Assembly: GCA_033557465.1 (NCBI GenBank)
Contig: CM066040.1
Coordinates: 330,292,297 to 330,356,296, forward strand
Origin: Ichthyophis bannanicus
Taxonomy: Eukaryota; Chordata; Amphibia; Gymnophiona; Ichthyophiidae
Direction of reading: 5' to 3'
DNA length: 64,000 nucleotides
Part shown: positions 32,642 to 43,500 of the stretch, piece after piece
Numbering within the stretch: the stretch's first letter is position 1
How the letters are laid out: each line of letters starts with the position of its first letter
Notes under the pieces: model-generated
Databases searched by the model: none
The model's input: only the letters and a program-made list of their open reading frames with translations
Told to the model about the DNA's origin: nothing
Made by a program: the position numbers and the translations under genes

Positions 32642-33178
32642 TAATCACCACGCAACCACCCAAAAGAAGCAGAAGAACCGTAATCCTCAACACCCTCTGC
32701 GTCCCAAATAGCATAAGAACTGTCAAAGCAGATACGAGCAACAGATCATTCTCATACGCAGCACCACTTCTCTGGAACCGACTGCCTCACGAGCTACGAG
32801 CAACAAACGACTTGAAAGACTTTAGGAAAAAGCTCAAGACCCACCTATTCCAGACTCATTACAACCGGACCTAGGCAATGAGCTCTTTCTACTATCTCTG
32901 CACCAAAATGGTACCGCCCCTTCCCGACCTTATGACAAGGGAAACTGCAATTGTTGACCTATAATATTGTATATATGTACATATGTAAAGATACCCACAC
33001 TCAATCAAGTGTAAACTCAGTGACCTAACTGCTGTGTTGTGTGCAAATCCTTTTTAATCAAAATGTATATCTTGCAAATTACTGTCCTGTACAGTCCATC
33101 CTGATGTGTAAAGTAAACCGCTGCTGATCGTAGGAAGTAGCGGTATACAAATGTCTACTAAATAAATAAATAAAATAT
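32642..33178 (+). mobile_element. L2-like LINE 3' end inserted into CR1-A
   Basis: The plus strand encodes the L2 C-terminal end, RSFSYAAPLLWNRLPHELRA and DFRKKLKTHLFQTHYNRT then stop (ORF2 end, 32590-32874 frame). It is followed by a 3' UTR and the terminus GTAAACCGCTGCTGATCG and GCGGTATACAAATG with an (AAAT)n-like tail. CR1-A continues on both sides. Confidence 0.83.
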
Positions 33179-33275
33179 CTTGAACAGTACTGGTCTCAAG
33201 ACCGAACCCTGGGGCACATCGCTAATCACCTTCCTTTCCAAGTGACTTCCGTTTACCATCTCCTTCTGTCGTCTG

Positions 33276-34750
33276 TCAGTAAACCAACCAATTTGTGATA
33301 TAGTTTACCATCTTGGGACCCATCCCCATGCTGTTGAATTTATTGATAAGCCTCCTATGAGGAACAGTATCAAAGGCTTTGCTGAAATCTAGGTAAATCA
33401 CATACATTCCATGCTCTTGATCTAGTTCTCTGGTCACCCAGTCAAAGAACTCAATCAGATTTTTTTGGCAAGATTGTCCTTTGGTAAAACCATGTTGCCT
33501 CGGGTCATGCAACCTGTTGGTTTCGAGGAAGTCTACTATTCACTCTTTCAGGAGCGCCTCCATTATTTTTCCCGCCACTGAGGTAAGGTGTACTGGCCTG
33601 TATTTTGTCACTTCTTCCCTATTACCACTTTTGTGGAGAGGTACCACTAGCCCTTCTCCAGTCCTGTGGAACTTCTCCTGTCCCCAGGGATCTATTAAAA
33701 ACATCTTTTAAAGCCCTGCAAGAACCTCTCTGAGCTCTTTCAGTATCCTGGGGTGTATCCCATCTGGTCTCATAGACTTGTCCACTTTCAGTTTTGCAAG
33801 CTGTTCTAACACATCATCTTTTGTGAATGGTGTGATATCTACTCCATTCCCATTTGTATATTTGTCAATCATAGGAGATCCTTCCCCAGGATTTTCTCTA
33901 GTCAGAACAGAGCAGAAGTATTTGTTTAGCATTTTCACTTTTTCAATGTCACTTTCCACAAATCCGTTCCCAGCACTTTTTGAGTCCTGCAATTCCACCT
34001 CTGATTTTCCTCCTCTCCCGAATATACCTGAAAAAAGTCTTGTCGCCACACTTCACATCTTAGGCATCTTTTCTTCTGCCTTTGATTTTGTATCCTTATT
34101 TATCTTTTTGTCTCTTTTAGTTTGATCTTGTATTCTTTTCTGTGTTCCTCTATTTGCGAGCTTCTGAATTTTGTTAAAGCTGTGGTTTTTGCCTTTATTT
34201 GTGCAGTCACTTCTTTGGAGAACTAAATAGATTTCCTTTTCCTCTTGTTTTTATTTATCGTCCTTACGAATGTATCTGTTGCACCTTTTATTGCTTTCTT
34301 TCCACTTCCCTTTTCCCCTCCCACCCTATCAACTCCTCCTTCAAGTACTTGGTCATTTTACTGAAGTCAGCGTTTTTGAAGTCTAAGACTTCGAGTTTGC
34401 TGTGATTGGATTCCACCTTGGTTTTTATCTCAAACCACACCGTGTGATGATTGCTGCTGCTCACATGGGCACCCACCCGCATATTCGACATGCTATCTCC
34501 GTTGGTGAGTAGTAAATCCAGCATCAAGCTTTCCCTGGTCAGTTCCATCGCCATTTGTCTAAGTAGTGCATCTTGGAAGGCATCCACAATTTTTTTATTG
34601 CTTTCCAGATTTGCAGAAAGAATACTCCAAGCCACATCGGTTAGATGAAAGTCATCCAATATGATCACTTCCCTCTCCATGGCTATCTTTGCAATATCAA
34701 TAATCAATTTGCTATCCATTTCTTCAGTTTGAGTTGGAGGCCTTTAGATT
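33276..34750 (-). pseudogene. CR1-A ORF2, endonuclease and N-terminal RT, degraded
   Basis: On the minus strand, 34288-34719 reads the end of the endonuclease: EREVIILDDFHLTDVAWS (GDFN-type box changed to DDFH), SLMLDLLLTNGDSMSN, and SSSNHHTVWFEIK (SDH-type box as SNHH). 33708-34049 reads LNKYFCSVLTRENPGEGSPM and VDKSMRPDGIHPRILKELRE. 33276-33512 reads HGFTKGQSCQKNLIEFFDWV and YLDFSKAFDTVPHRRLINKF. Stops separate the pieces. Its last third is at 20459-21291. Confidence 0.83.
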
Positions 34751-35354
34751 ACACCAGTGTATGGATGATAGTGCCATCTCCTCTTTCCAACACAATCCCC
34801 AGCACTTCAACTTTTCTCCACATCCCCTGCATTTCAGCAGCTTTAATATTGCTTTTGACATTCAGGGCTACTCCTCCTTTTCTACCCTCTCTATCTCTTC
34901 TAAATAGATTATAGCCATCTATGGCTATATCCCATTCATGCGACTTTTGTTAAACCATGTTTCTGTAATGGCCACAATATCCAAGTCCATTTCCACCATT
35001 AGGGCTTCCAGATCAGGAAGTTTGTTGGCTAGGCTTTGAGCATTTGTACTCATTGCTTTCCAGCATTTGTTGAATGGATTGCCTGCCATTTGTCTGGATT
35101 TTGTTCTACACGCCCCTTCCCGCTTGTCATTTATGTGTTGTTCAAAAGTGTGTCTGTTTCCAATGTTGTTTTGCTTTTGCTGAGAGTGACATACTGAACT
35201 TGTCCTTCTCCATCCATCACCCCCTTTCCCTACTTTAAATGCCAGTCCATATAATGCCTGAATTTTTCACTTAGGATCCTTTTTCCTGCGGCGGAGAGAT
35301 GAAGTCCATCAGTACAGTATAGTCTCTTGTTGATCCATATGTTTCCCCAGTTGC

Positions 35355-36090
35355 CTATATATTTAAATCCTTCGTGTTTGCACCAGGTTTGGAGCCATGT
35401 ATTAAGTTGTTTATGTGATGCAGCTTTTCTGCCCCTTTACCATGAACAGGTAGAACTTCTGAGAATGCTATAGTGTTAGCAATGGGCTTGAGTTTCTCTC
35501 CCATAGTCTGGAAGTCCCTTTGAACTGCAGAGGCACTGTTTCTAGCCAGGTTGTTTGTACCCAAATGTATGACAATATCAGTTTTGGAGTGCTCACTTTC
35601 TGCACTAACTAAACCAACAATTTGGTTTGTATTCCTACTGGCTGAAGAGCCTGGGAGGCATTTGATCATCCTCTTTCCTTTGAGCTGTGTTCTCAAATTG
35701 GTGCCTCTGATGATGGAATCTCCAAGGAGTAGTAATTTTCTGTTTTGTGATTTTTTTTTCTTCCTATTTTGTACATTATCAATAGATTTGGCATTAAATC
35801 TGTCATTTAAGGGCACTTCTGTTTCATCGATTGGGCACCCTCACTATCCAAGGCAGCGAAGGCATTATGCAGGTATATCACTTGATGTATAGGGTGTCCC
35901 TGTGATACAGGTCGCAACCTACCAGAGCCCACTGTGATCCATTTGTTCCAGGGCTGTTTGATCTTGTGTGGAAGTGGTGGTGTATTTTGTTCAGTTTATA
36001 ACCTAGAGGAAGTGTGTTTAATTGCAGTTAAATTCCCTTAGTAGAGTCAATTCTTTATGCATAGCAGCTAATTTAAGGCATATAGGGCAA
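35355..36090 (-). pseudogene. CR1-A ORF1, esterase-like protein remnant
   Basis: The minus strand 35355-35816 encodes an SGNH/GDSL esterase-like domain: KLLLLGDSIIRGTNLRTQLK (block I), KMIKCLPGSSAS region, and DIVIHLGTNNLARNSASAVQ (block III, Asn-Asn instead of the usual Asn-Asp). Further upstream, at about 36030-36090, the minus strand reads RACPICLKLAAMHKELTLLR, a CxxC pair with a heptad-like stretch, equivalent to CTRCKELFALREQ in CR1-B. The region between is out of frame. Such ORF1 proteins act with the RNA of the element. Confidence 0.8.
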
Positions 36091-36340
36091 GCTCTTAGGT
36101 TCCAAATGATTCTTCTTAGAATGAAAGCACCGTAGTTATTGCATTAAATACATGGCATTCTGACAGCTGTCCTAAATGGAGAAAAGAAGAAAAAGTGGGT
36201 GTAACATCTAATTAAAGGACAGACGTCAATGTATATGTTGACTGTATAGGCAATGCATCCCAGGGGTGGGTAGGGTGAGGGGTGGGGTGGGTGGGAACTT
36301 AAGTGTCCCTGGCCAGTAGGCCTTCTATGAACTGAGGGCA

Positions 36341-36513
36341 CACTCAGATATCTGATTTAAAGGCTATGCAAGGAATGTAGGCAGGCTGAAGATCTCTAAA
36401 AACGTATATGTAACAGGGGGCGGCAGAAAGTGCTCCCAAAACAGCCGCCTCACTCTGCCTTCAGATAAAAAAAAAAAAAAAGGTGGACAAGCTGCTGCTG
36501 CTCCTTCATCCAT
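36341..36513. other. unassigned sequence before the first foldback hairpin
   Basis: It holds an A-run at about 36466-36481 and GCCGCCTCACTCTGCC. Nothing recognisable as coding. Confidence 0.4.
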
Positions 36514-36749
36514 GGCTCCTGCATCCTACAGAGACGCGGCTGAGATGGTCATAATTTAAATTAAAATGAAACTGGTGCGGAGCCTTCCAGCCTTATGGAA
36601 CCCCTACTACTGTGTCCCACACTAACATTACTTACTTTTGGGGGTGGGACAAAGCAGCAGTGGTTCCATAGGGCCGGAAGGTTCCGCACCAATTTTGTTT
36701 TAATTTTAAATTATTACCTCTATTGCAGCCGCCAAGAGATGCAGGAGCC
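36514..36749. repeat. foldback hairpin 1 at the head of minisatellite 1
   Basis: Arms of about 106 bp (36514-36620 and 36644-36749) are inverted and imperfect. For example, GGTGCGGAGCCTTCCAGCC faces GGCCGGAAGGTTCCGCACC, and GTGTCCCAC faces GTGGGAC. The loop is about 23 bp. The minisatellite starts directly after the right arm. Confidence 0.85.
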
Positions 36750-36755
36750 GCGGCT

Positions 36756-37260
36756 GCCAGGGAAAGGAGGGGGGCAGGAACGGAGCTGATATGAGGGAAA
36801 AGAGATGGCTGTAAGGGAACTGACAGAGGGGAAGAGATGGCTGTAAGGGAACTGACAAATGGAAAGAGAAGGCTGGAAGGGAACTGACAGAGGAGGAAAG
36901 AGATGGCTGGAAGGGAGCTGACAGAGGGAGAAAGAGATGGCTGGAAGGGAGCTGACCCACAGGAAAGAGATGGCTGGATGGTAACTGACAGAGGGGAAAA
37001 GAGAGAGCTGGAAGGGAGCAGACAGGGGGGGGGAAGAGAGGTCTGGAAGGTAGATGACAAAGGGGAAAGATGGCTGGAAGGGAGCTGACATGAGGGGTAG
37101 GAGATGGCTGGAAGGGAAATGGCATAGGGACGAGGGGGCTGGAAGGGAGCTGACAAGGGAGGGAGAGATAGCTGGAAGGGAACTGACAGAGGGGGAAAGA
37201 GATGGCTGGAAGGGAGCAGACAGAGGGGGAAAGAGAGGGCTGGAAGGGAGATGACAGAAT
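36756..37260. repeat. minisatellite 1, left part, unit about 34 bp
   Basis: Tandem units built on GAGATGGCTGGAAGGGAGCT followed by GACAGAGGGGGAAA. Interrupted by the RTE element and continued at 40551. The long open frames on either strand follow from a stop-free unit whose length is not a multiple of three. Confidence 0.93.
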
Positions 37261-37274
37261 GTAGTTTGTTGTTG

Positions 37275-37525
37275 TTAAGTGCCGTCGAGTCGGAGTCGAC
37301 TCATGGCGACCCTCTGGATAGCTATCCTAAATTGTGTTCGGTCTTCAGTCAGGCGGCTCATTGTTGACAGACTGGTACCCGTAGCTGCTGTTATTGTAGC
37401 AATCCATCTCATTGCTGGCCTTCCTCTTTTGCGTTGACCTTCTATCTTGCCAAGCATGATGTCTTTCTCTAATGATCTCTCTCTTCGCATGATGTGTCCG
37501 AAGTATGAAAGTCGAAGTCTGTCAT
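37275..37525 (-). pseudogene. RTE ORF C-terminus, shifted frame
   Basis: In the frame next to the main ORF the minus strand reads RLRLSYFGHIMRRERSLEKD, then MLGKIEGQRKRGRPAMRWIA, and ends SRLRLDGT then stop at 37275. This is the usual RTE C-terminal end and should follow LSLEAQMT of the main frame. A single-base deletion at about 37522 explains the split. Confidence 0.85.
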
Positions 37526-40465
37526 CTGAGCTTCTAAAGAAAGCTTAGGTTTGATCTCTTCTAGTACCGACTGGTTTGTTCTTCGGGCAGTCCATGGTAT
37601 ACACAGTATTCGCCGCCAGCACCATAATTCAAAGGCATCAATTTTCTTCCTGTCTGTCTTTTTCACTGTCCAGCTTTCACATCCATATGATGTTATTAAA
37701 AATACCATGGCTTGAACAAGTCGAATCTTTGTATGGAGAGAGACATCTCTGCTCTTGAGAATCTTATCTAGGTCTTTCATAGCCATTCTGCCAAGAGCAA
37801 TGCGTCGTCTGATTTCTTGACTGCTTGTTGCTTCTTTATTGATAGTTGATCCAAGTAGGTTAAAGTTGTTCACGATTTCAATTTCTTCTCCTTCAACGAT
37901 GAACCTGTTGATTATGCCAGTTGTCATGATCTTTGTCTTCTTTACATTAAGGTGCAGGCCCATTTTGAGACTATGTTCTTTGATTGTGAGAAGCAAATGT
38001 TTCAGATCATCTTCACTTTCAGCCAGTAATGTGGTATCATCAGCATAGCGAAAGTTGTTGATGAGTCTTCCACCAATCTTCACACCTCTGTTGTCTTCAT
38101 ACAGTCCTGCTTCTCTGATGATTTGTTCTGCATATAAATTAAACAGGTAGGGGGAAAGTATGCAGCCTTGTCTTACACCTTTGCTTATTTTAAACCATTC
38201 TGTTTCTCCTTGTTCCGTTCGAACTGTTGCTTCTTGATCAATGTACAGATTACGAAAGAGAACGATCAGGTGTTCTGGTATACCCATGCTTCTTAATGTG
38301 GCCCAGAGTTTCTCATGGTTTACACAGTCAAAAGCCTTGCTATAGTCGATAAAGCACAAATAGATATCCTTTTGGTATTCTTTAGTCTTTTCAAGGATCC
38401 ATCTCACATCCGCAATGATGTCTCTCATTCCTCGCCCTTTCCTGAACCCTGCTTGCACTTCAGGTAGTTCTTGTTCTAGGTATGGCTGTAGTCTCTTTTG
38501 AATAATCTTCAGTAGAATCTTGCTGGCATGTGGGATCAGAGCGATTGTGCGATAATTTCCACAGTCAGTTGGATCACCTTTCTTTAGTATTGGTATAAAC
38601 ACAGATCTTTTCCAGTCAGTTGGCCATGATGTTGTCTTCCATATTTCTTGGCAGAGCCTTGTAAGTACGGTAACAGCTGCATCAGATTGCTGCAATACTT
38701 CTATGTGAATGCTATCAATGCCTGGTGCTTTGTTCTTTGATAAGGCTTTCAATGCTGCTTCAACTTCTTCTTTCATCACCAATGGTTCCTGATCATAAGG
38801 TATAGGTTGAAACGGCTGTTGGTCCACTTGATCTTTATCATATAAAAACTCTGTATATTCCTTCCACCTTTTCTTGATCTTCTCAGCATCATTCAACATA
38901 GAACCTTGAGCATCTTGTAACATTCCAATTCGAGGCTGGAACTTTTTCTTTAACTCTCGCAGCTTTAGGAAAGCCGATCTTGTTCTTCCTCTAATAGTTT
39001 CTGCTTCTATTTCCTTACAAGTGTCATTGTAGTACTTTTCCTTGTCCTGTCTTGCTGCACGTTGGAAATCTCTGTTGAGTTCTGCGATTGTCTTTCTTTC
39101 TCCTTTGGCTTTAGCTTCTCTGCGTTTCTGGGCAATTTTCAGAGTTTCTTCCGTCATCCATTTTGGCCGTTTTTGCTTTTTCACCTTTTGTAGAGACTTC
39201 TCGCTTTCTTCCAGCACAACCTTCTTGATGTCATTCCATAACTCTTCCGGAGCTCTGTCATTTGTATCTAAGGCAGCAAATCGATTTTGCAGGCAGTCTT
39301 TAAATTCCAGTGGTATATTCTCAAGGTCATATTTTGGTGCATTCATGAGTGGTTTGCTCTTTTTCAACTTTAGCTTGAGTTTGCATACTAGTAGTTGATG
39401 ATCTGTACCACAGTCAGCTCCAGGTTTTGTCTTTGTTGATGTTACAGAGCTTTTCCATCGTTGACTTCCACAGATGTAGTCAATTTGATTTTTATACAAT
39501 CCATTGGGTGAAGTCCATGTGTACAGTCGTCGCTTGTGTTGCTGAAAGAAGGTGTTTGAGATGAATAGATCATTGGTCTTGCAGAATTCTATCAATCTTT
39601 CTCCAGCTTCATTTCTGTTGCCAAGTCCATATTTTCCAACTACTTTGCCTTCTTCTTTGTTGCCAACTTTTGCGTTCCAGTCACCCATGACTATCAGGAT
39701 ATCCTGTTTGCATGTTCTGTCAATTTCAGCTTGTACTTGTTCATAGAACTCTTCAATTTCATTCTCTTCTGCAGCTGTTGTTGGGGCATATACTTGAATT
39801 ATAGTTGTGTTGATAGGCAATCCTCGTAGACGAATAGAGATTAAGCGTTCGCTAACTGCATTGTATTTCATTACAGTTCTTGCAAGTTTCTTCTTTATTA
39901 TAAATGCAACACCATTTCTTCTTTGTCTTTCATTTCCAGCATAGTAGACCATGTGATCATCTGATGCAAAGTGCCCGATGCCAGTCCATTTCAGTTCGCT
40001 GACACCCAACAGATCAAGTTGTACACGTTCCATTTCATTCTTGACCACTTCCAACTTCCCTTGGTTCATGCTTCGTACGTTCCATGTTCCAATGTGTAAG
40101 ACATCTTTACAGCTTCTGACTCTCATTTCATGCGCAGCTACATCAGCAGTCAGACTTCCCGAAGGCTTTGATCCAACCACATCATAAATGCTGGCTTTAC
40201 TCTGAAAAGTCTTCAGCTCTTCCCCAGTAGCTAGTTGAGTGCCTTCCGACCTGGGAGTCTCATCTTCCAGCACCATAGCACAATTTGTTTTGTTGTAACT
40301 ATCCATTGGGTTTTCATGGCAAGATACAGAAGTAGATTGCCGGGCCTTCCTTCCGCGCAGTTTAAGTTTGGTGTTGTTGCCGTTGTCACAGAAATGTGAT
40401 CCTCCGCCGTCAACACTATCCCATTCTGCTGCTGCCCAGATGGGTGGTTTGTCTTCGTCTGGCAC
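37469..40465 (-). CDS. RTE ORF, endonuclease-reverse transcriptase, open for about 998 codons
   Basis: No ATG opens the frame at its 5' edge; the first in-frame ATG is near residue 54 (40306, MDSYNKTNCAMVLEDETP), and an upstream start in another form is possible. Residues about 123-360 are an AP-like endonuclease: LHIGTWNVRSMNQGKLEVVK, LLGVSELKWTGIG, ILIVMGDWNAKVGN and ADCGTDHQLLVCKL (Asp-His pair). After a basic linker (PKWMTEETLKIAQKRREAK), RT motifs appear at about 590-860: KKGDPTDCGNYRTIALIP, AGFRKGRGMRDIIADVRW, CFIDYSKAFDCVNHEKLW, GVRQGCILSPYLFNLYAEQI, and NNFRYADDTTLLAESEDDLK with the YADD box. The C-terminal zinc-knuckle-like part begins ESWTVKKTDRKKIDAFELWC. The frame ends early at 37469 because one base is missing near 37522. 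Confidence 0.93.
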   Translation of the reverse strand: MPDEDKPPIWAAAEWDSVDGGGSHFCDNGNNTKLKLRGRKARQSTSVSCHENPMDSYNKTNCAMVLEDETPRSEGTQLATGEELKTFQSKASIYDVVGSKPSGSLTADVAAHEMRVRSCKDVLHIGTWNVRSMNQGKLEVVKNEMERVQLDLLGVSELKWTGIGHFASDDHMVYYAGNERQRRNGVAFIIKKKLARTVMKYNAVSERLISIRLRGLPINTTIIQVYAPTTAAEENEIEEFYEQVQAEIDRTCKQDILIVMGDWNAKVGNKEEGKVVGKYGLGNRNEAGERLIEFCKTNDLFISNTFFQQHKRRLYTWTSPNGLYKNQIDYICGSQRWKSSVTSTKTKPGADCGTDHQLLVCKLKLKLKKSKPLMNAPKYDLENIPLEFKDCLQNRFAALDTNDRAPEELWNDIKKVVLEESEKSLQKVKKQKRPKWMTEETLKIAQKRREAKAKGERKTIAELNRDFQRAARQDKEKYYNDTCKEIEAETIRGRTRSAFLKLRELKKKFQPRIGMLQDAQGSMLNDAEKIKKRWKEYTEFLYDKDQVDQQPFQPIPYDQEPLVMKEEVEAALKALSKNKAPGIDSIHIEVLQQSDAAVTVLTRLCQEIWKTTSWPTDWKRSVFIPILKKGDPTDCGNYRTIALIPHASKILLKIIQKRLQPYLEQELPEVQAGFRKGRGMRDIIADVRWILEKTKEYQKDIYLCFIDYSKAFDCVNHEKLWATLRSMGIPEHLIVLFRNLYIDQEATVRTEQGETEWFKISKGVRQGCILSPYLFNLYAEQIIREAGLYEDNRGVKIGGRLINNFRYADDTTLLAESEDDLKHLLLTIKEHSLKMGLHLNVKKTKIMTTGIINRFIVEGEEIEIVNNFNLLGSTINKEATSSQEIRRRIALGRMAMKDLDKILKSRDVSLHTKIRLVQAMVFLITSYGCESWTVKKTDRKKIDAFELWCWRRILCIPWTARRTNQSVLEEIKPKLSLEAQMTDFDFHTSDTSCEERDH

Positions 40466-40550
40466 CTCAGCTGAGACCTGTCCATCTTGGGAGACCCTGC
40501 CAGTAGTTAAACTACCGATAGTTTAGCTCTCAGCATCACTGATGCACACA

Positions 40551-43500
40551 AGCTGACCAAGGAGAAAGAGATGGCTGGAAGTGAGCTTAGAGAGGGAAAA
40601 AAGATAGCTGGATGGGAGCTGACAGAGGGGAAAAGAGAGGACTGGAGTGGAGCTGACAGAGGGGGAAAGAGAGAGCTGAAAGGGAGCTGATACAGGGGAA
40701 AGAGAGCTGGAAGGGAGCTGGTACAGGAGGAAGGAGATGGCTGGAACTGACAGGTGGGAAGTGGGGCTGTAAAGGAACTGACAGAGGGGGAAAGAGCTGG
40801 CTGGAAGGGTACTGACAGGGGGAAAGAGATGGCTGGAAGGGAGATGACATGAGGGGAAAGAGATGGCTGGAAGGGAGCCGACAGAGGGGGGAAAGGGGGG
40901 CTGGAAGGGAGCTGACAGAGGGAGAAAGATATGGCTGAAAGGGAACTGACAGGGGGAAAATGGGGCTGGAAGGGAACTGACAGGGGGAAAGTGGGGCTGG
41001 AAGGGAACTGACAGAGGGGGAAAGGAGGCTGGAAGGGAGTTGACATGAAGGGAAAGAGATGGCTGGAAAGGAGCTTACAGGGGGAAAGGGGGGCTGGAAG
41101 GGAACTGACGGGGAACAAGGGGGCTGGAAGGGAGCTTATACCTGAAGATGGTACTGTAGAAGGACTGGAAGGGTGATGACACTAGGGAAGGGAGGTGGAG
41201 GATGGAAGGGAGCCGACAGAGGGGGAAAGAGAGGGCAGGAATAGAGCTGACTCAAAGGGAAGGAGATGGGTAGAAAGGAGCTGACAGAGGAGAAAAAGAG
41301 GTCTGGAAGGGAGATGACAGAGGGGGAAAGAGAGGGGCAGGAATGGAGCTGACGCAGGTGAAAGAGATGGCTGTTAGAGAGCCAACAGAGGGGGAAAGAG
41401 AGAGCTGGCAGGGAGCTAACAGATGGGGAAAGAGACGGCTGAAAGGGAGCTGAGGGAGGAGGATAGAGATGGCTGGATGGGAGCTGATAGAGGGGGAAAG
41501 AGAAGGCTGGAATGGAGCTGAGAGAGGGGGAAAGAGATGGCAGGAACGGATCTCACACAAGGGGACAGAGAGGGCAGGAATGGAGCTGGCATCAGGGGAA
41601 AGAAATAGCTGGAAGGGAACTCATAGAGGGGGAAAGAGATGGCTGGAAGGGAGCTGACCGAAGGGAAAGAGAAAGCTGGAAAGGAGCTGACAGAGGGGGG
41701 AAAGAGAGAGCTGGAAGGGAGCTGACAGAGGGGGAAATAGATGGCTGGAATGGAGCTGAGAGAGGGAGAAAGAGATGGCTGGAATACAGCTGAGAGAAGG
41801 AGAAAGAGATGGCAGGAACGTAGCTCACACGAGGGGATAGAGAGGGCAGGAATGGAGCTGGCATAAGGGGAAAGAAATAACTGGAAGGGAACTCATAGAG
41901 GGTGAAAGAGATGGCTGGAAGGGAACTGACCGAAGGGAAAGAGAGAGTTGGAAGCGAGCTGACAGAGGGGGAAATAGAGGGCTGGAATGGAGCTGACAGA
42001 GGCGGAGAGAGATGGCTGGAAGGGAGCTGACACAGGTGAAAGAGATTGCTGGAAGGGAACTGACTGAGTGGGGAAGAGATGGCTGAAAGGGAACAGTCAG
42101 AGTGGGAAAGAGAGGGCTGGAAGGGAACGGACATGGGGTGAAGGAGATGGCTGGAAGGGAACTGACAGGGGGAAAGAGATGGTTGGAAGGGAGCTGACAG
42201 GGGGAAAGAGGAGGCTGGAAGGGAGCTGACATGAGGGGAAGGAGATGGCTGGAAGGGAGCTGAAAGAGGGGGAAAGAAGGAGCTGGAAGTGAGCTGACAC
42301 AGGAGAAGGAGATGGCTGAAAGGGAACTGACAGAGGAGGAAAGAGGGGTCTGAAATGAGCTGACACAGGGGAAGGATATGGCTGAAAGGGAACTGACAGA
42401 GGGGGAAAGAGGGGTCTGGAATGGAGTTGACACAGGGGAAGGAGATGGCTGGAAGGAAACTGACAGGGGAAAGAGATGGCTGGAAGGGAGCTGACTCGGG
42501 GGAAGGAGATGGCTGGAAGGGAGCTGACTTAGGGGAAGGAGGAGACTGGAAGGGAGCTGACATGAGTGGAAGCAGAGGGCTGGAAGTGAGCTGACACAGG
42601 GGAAGGAGATGGCTGAAAGGGAATTGACAGAGGGGGAAAGAGGGGGCTGGAATGGAGCTGACACAGGGGAAGGAGATGGCTGGAAGGGAAATGACAGAAG
42701 AGTAAAACAGGAGGCTGGAAGGGAGCTAATACCTGAAGATGGTACTGTAGGAGGATTGGAAGGGTGATGACACTAGGGAAGGGAGGAGGGGGATGGAAGT
42801 GAGCCGACAGAGGGGGAAAGAGAGGACAGGAACAGAGTTGACACAAGGGGAAGGAGATGGGTGGAAGGGAGCTGACAGAGTGGGAAAGAGAGGCCTGGAA
42901 GTGAGCTGACAGAGAGAGAAAGAGAGGGCAGGAATGGAGCTGACACAGGAGAAAGAGATAGCTGCAAAGGAGCCGACAGATGGGGAAAGAGATGGCTGGA
43001 AGGGAGCTGACCCATGGAAAGAAATGGTTGGAAGGGGGCTGACAGATGGGGAAAGAGATGGCTGACAGAGGAGGGTAGAGATGACTGGAAGGGAGCTGAT
43101 AGAGGGGAAAAGAGATGGCTGGAAGGGAACTGAGAGAGGGGAAAAGAGAGAACTGGAAGGGATCTGACAGAGGGGGATAGAGATGGCTGGAATGGAGCTT
43201 GAGAGATGGGGAAAGAGATGGTTGGAAGGGAGCTGACAGAGGGGAAAGAGAGGGCTGGAAGGGAGATGACAGAGGGGGAAAGAGATGGTTGGAAGGGAGC
43301 TCACACAAGGTGGAAAGAGAGGGCAGGAATGGAGCTCACACGAGGGGAAGAAAATAGCTGGAATGGAACTGAGAGAGGGGAAAAGAGAGAACTGGAAGGG
43401 ATCTGACAGAGGGGGATAGAGATGGCTGGAATGGAGCTTGAGAGATGGGGAAAGAGATGGTTGGAAGGGAGCTGACAGAGGGGGAATGAGAGGGCAAGAA

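Larger units (their letters stand above)
32614..36340 (-). mobile_element. CR1-A LINE, part 3 of a split element (5' two-thirds)
   Basis: Resumes the RT coding region exactly where 20459-21291 left it (AGCCCTTCGGCAATATCACT, the reverse of SDIAEG codons). It runs through RT, linker, endonuclease and ORF1 to roughly 36340. It is broken by an L2 3' end at 32642-33178. Pieces: RT at 33276-33512 and 33708-34049, endonuclease at 34288-34719, ORF1 at 35355-36090. The exact 5' end is unclear. Confidence 0.85.
37262..40550 (-). mobile_element. RTE-clade LINE, full length, about 3.3 kb, inserted in minisatellite 1
   Basis: One long ORF with AP endonuclease and RT, and the characteristic RTE 3' end in reverse: a GTT repeat followed by AAGTGCCGTCGAGTCGG and GACTCATGGCGACC. 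No ORF1 is present, as is usual for RTE elements. A truncated relative lies at 61288-62509. The minisatellite resumes immediately at both sides, so the insertion is younger than the array. Confidence 0.93.

Noticed and set aside
36341..36513. Possible exon in the G/C-richer stretch around 36420-36460
   Set aside because: No open frame with splice sites; the sequence leads directly into the foldback.
36632..37156. Open frames of 120-175 codons near the first hairpin
   Set aside because: Same repeat artefact in minisatellite 1; no start context, domain or splice site.
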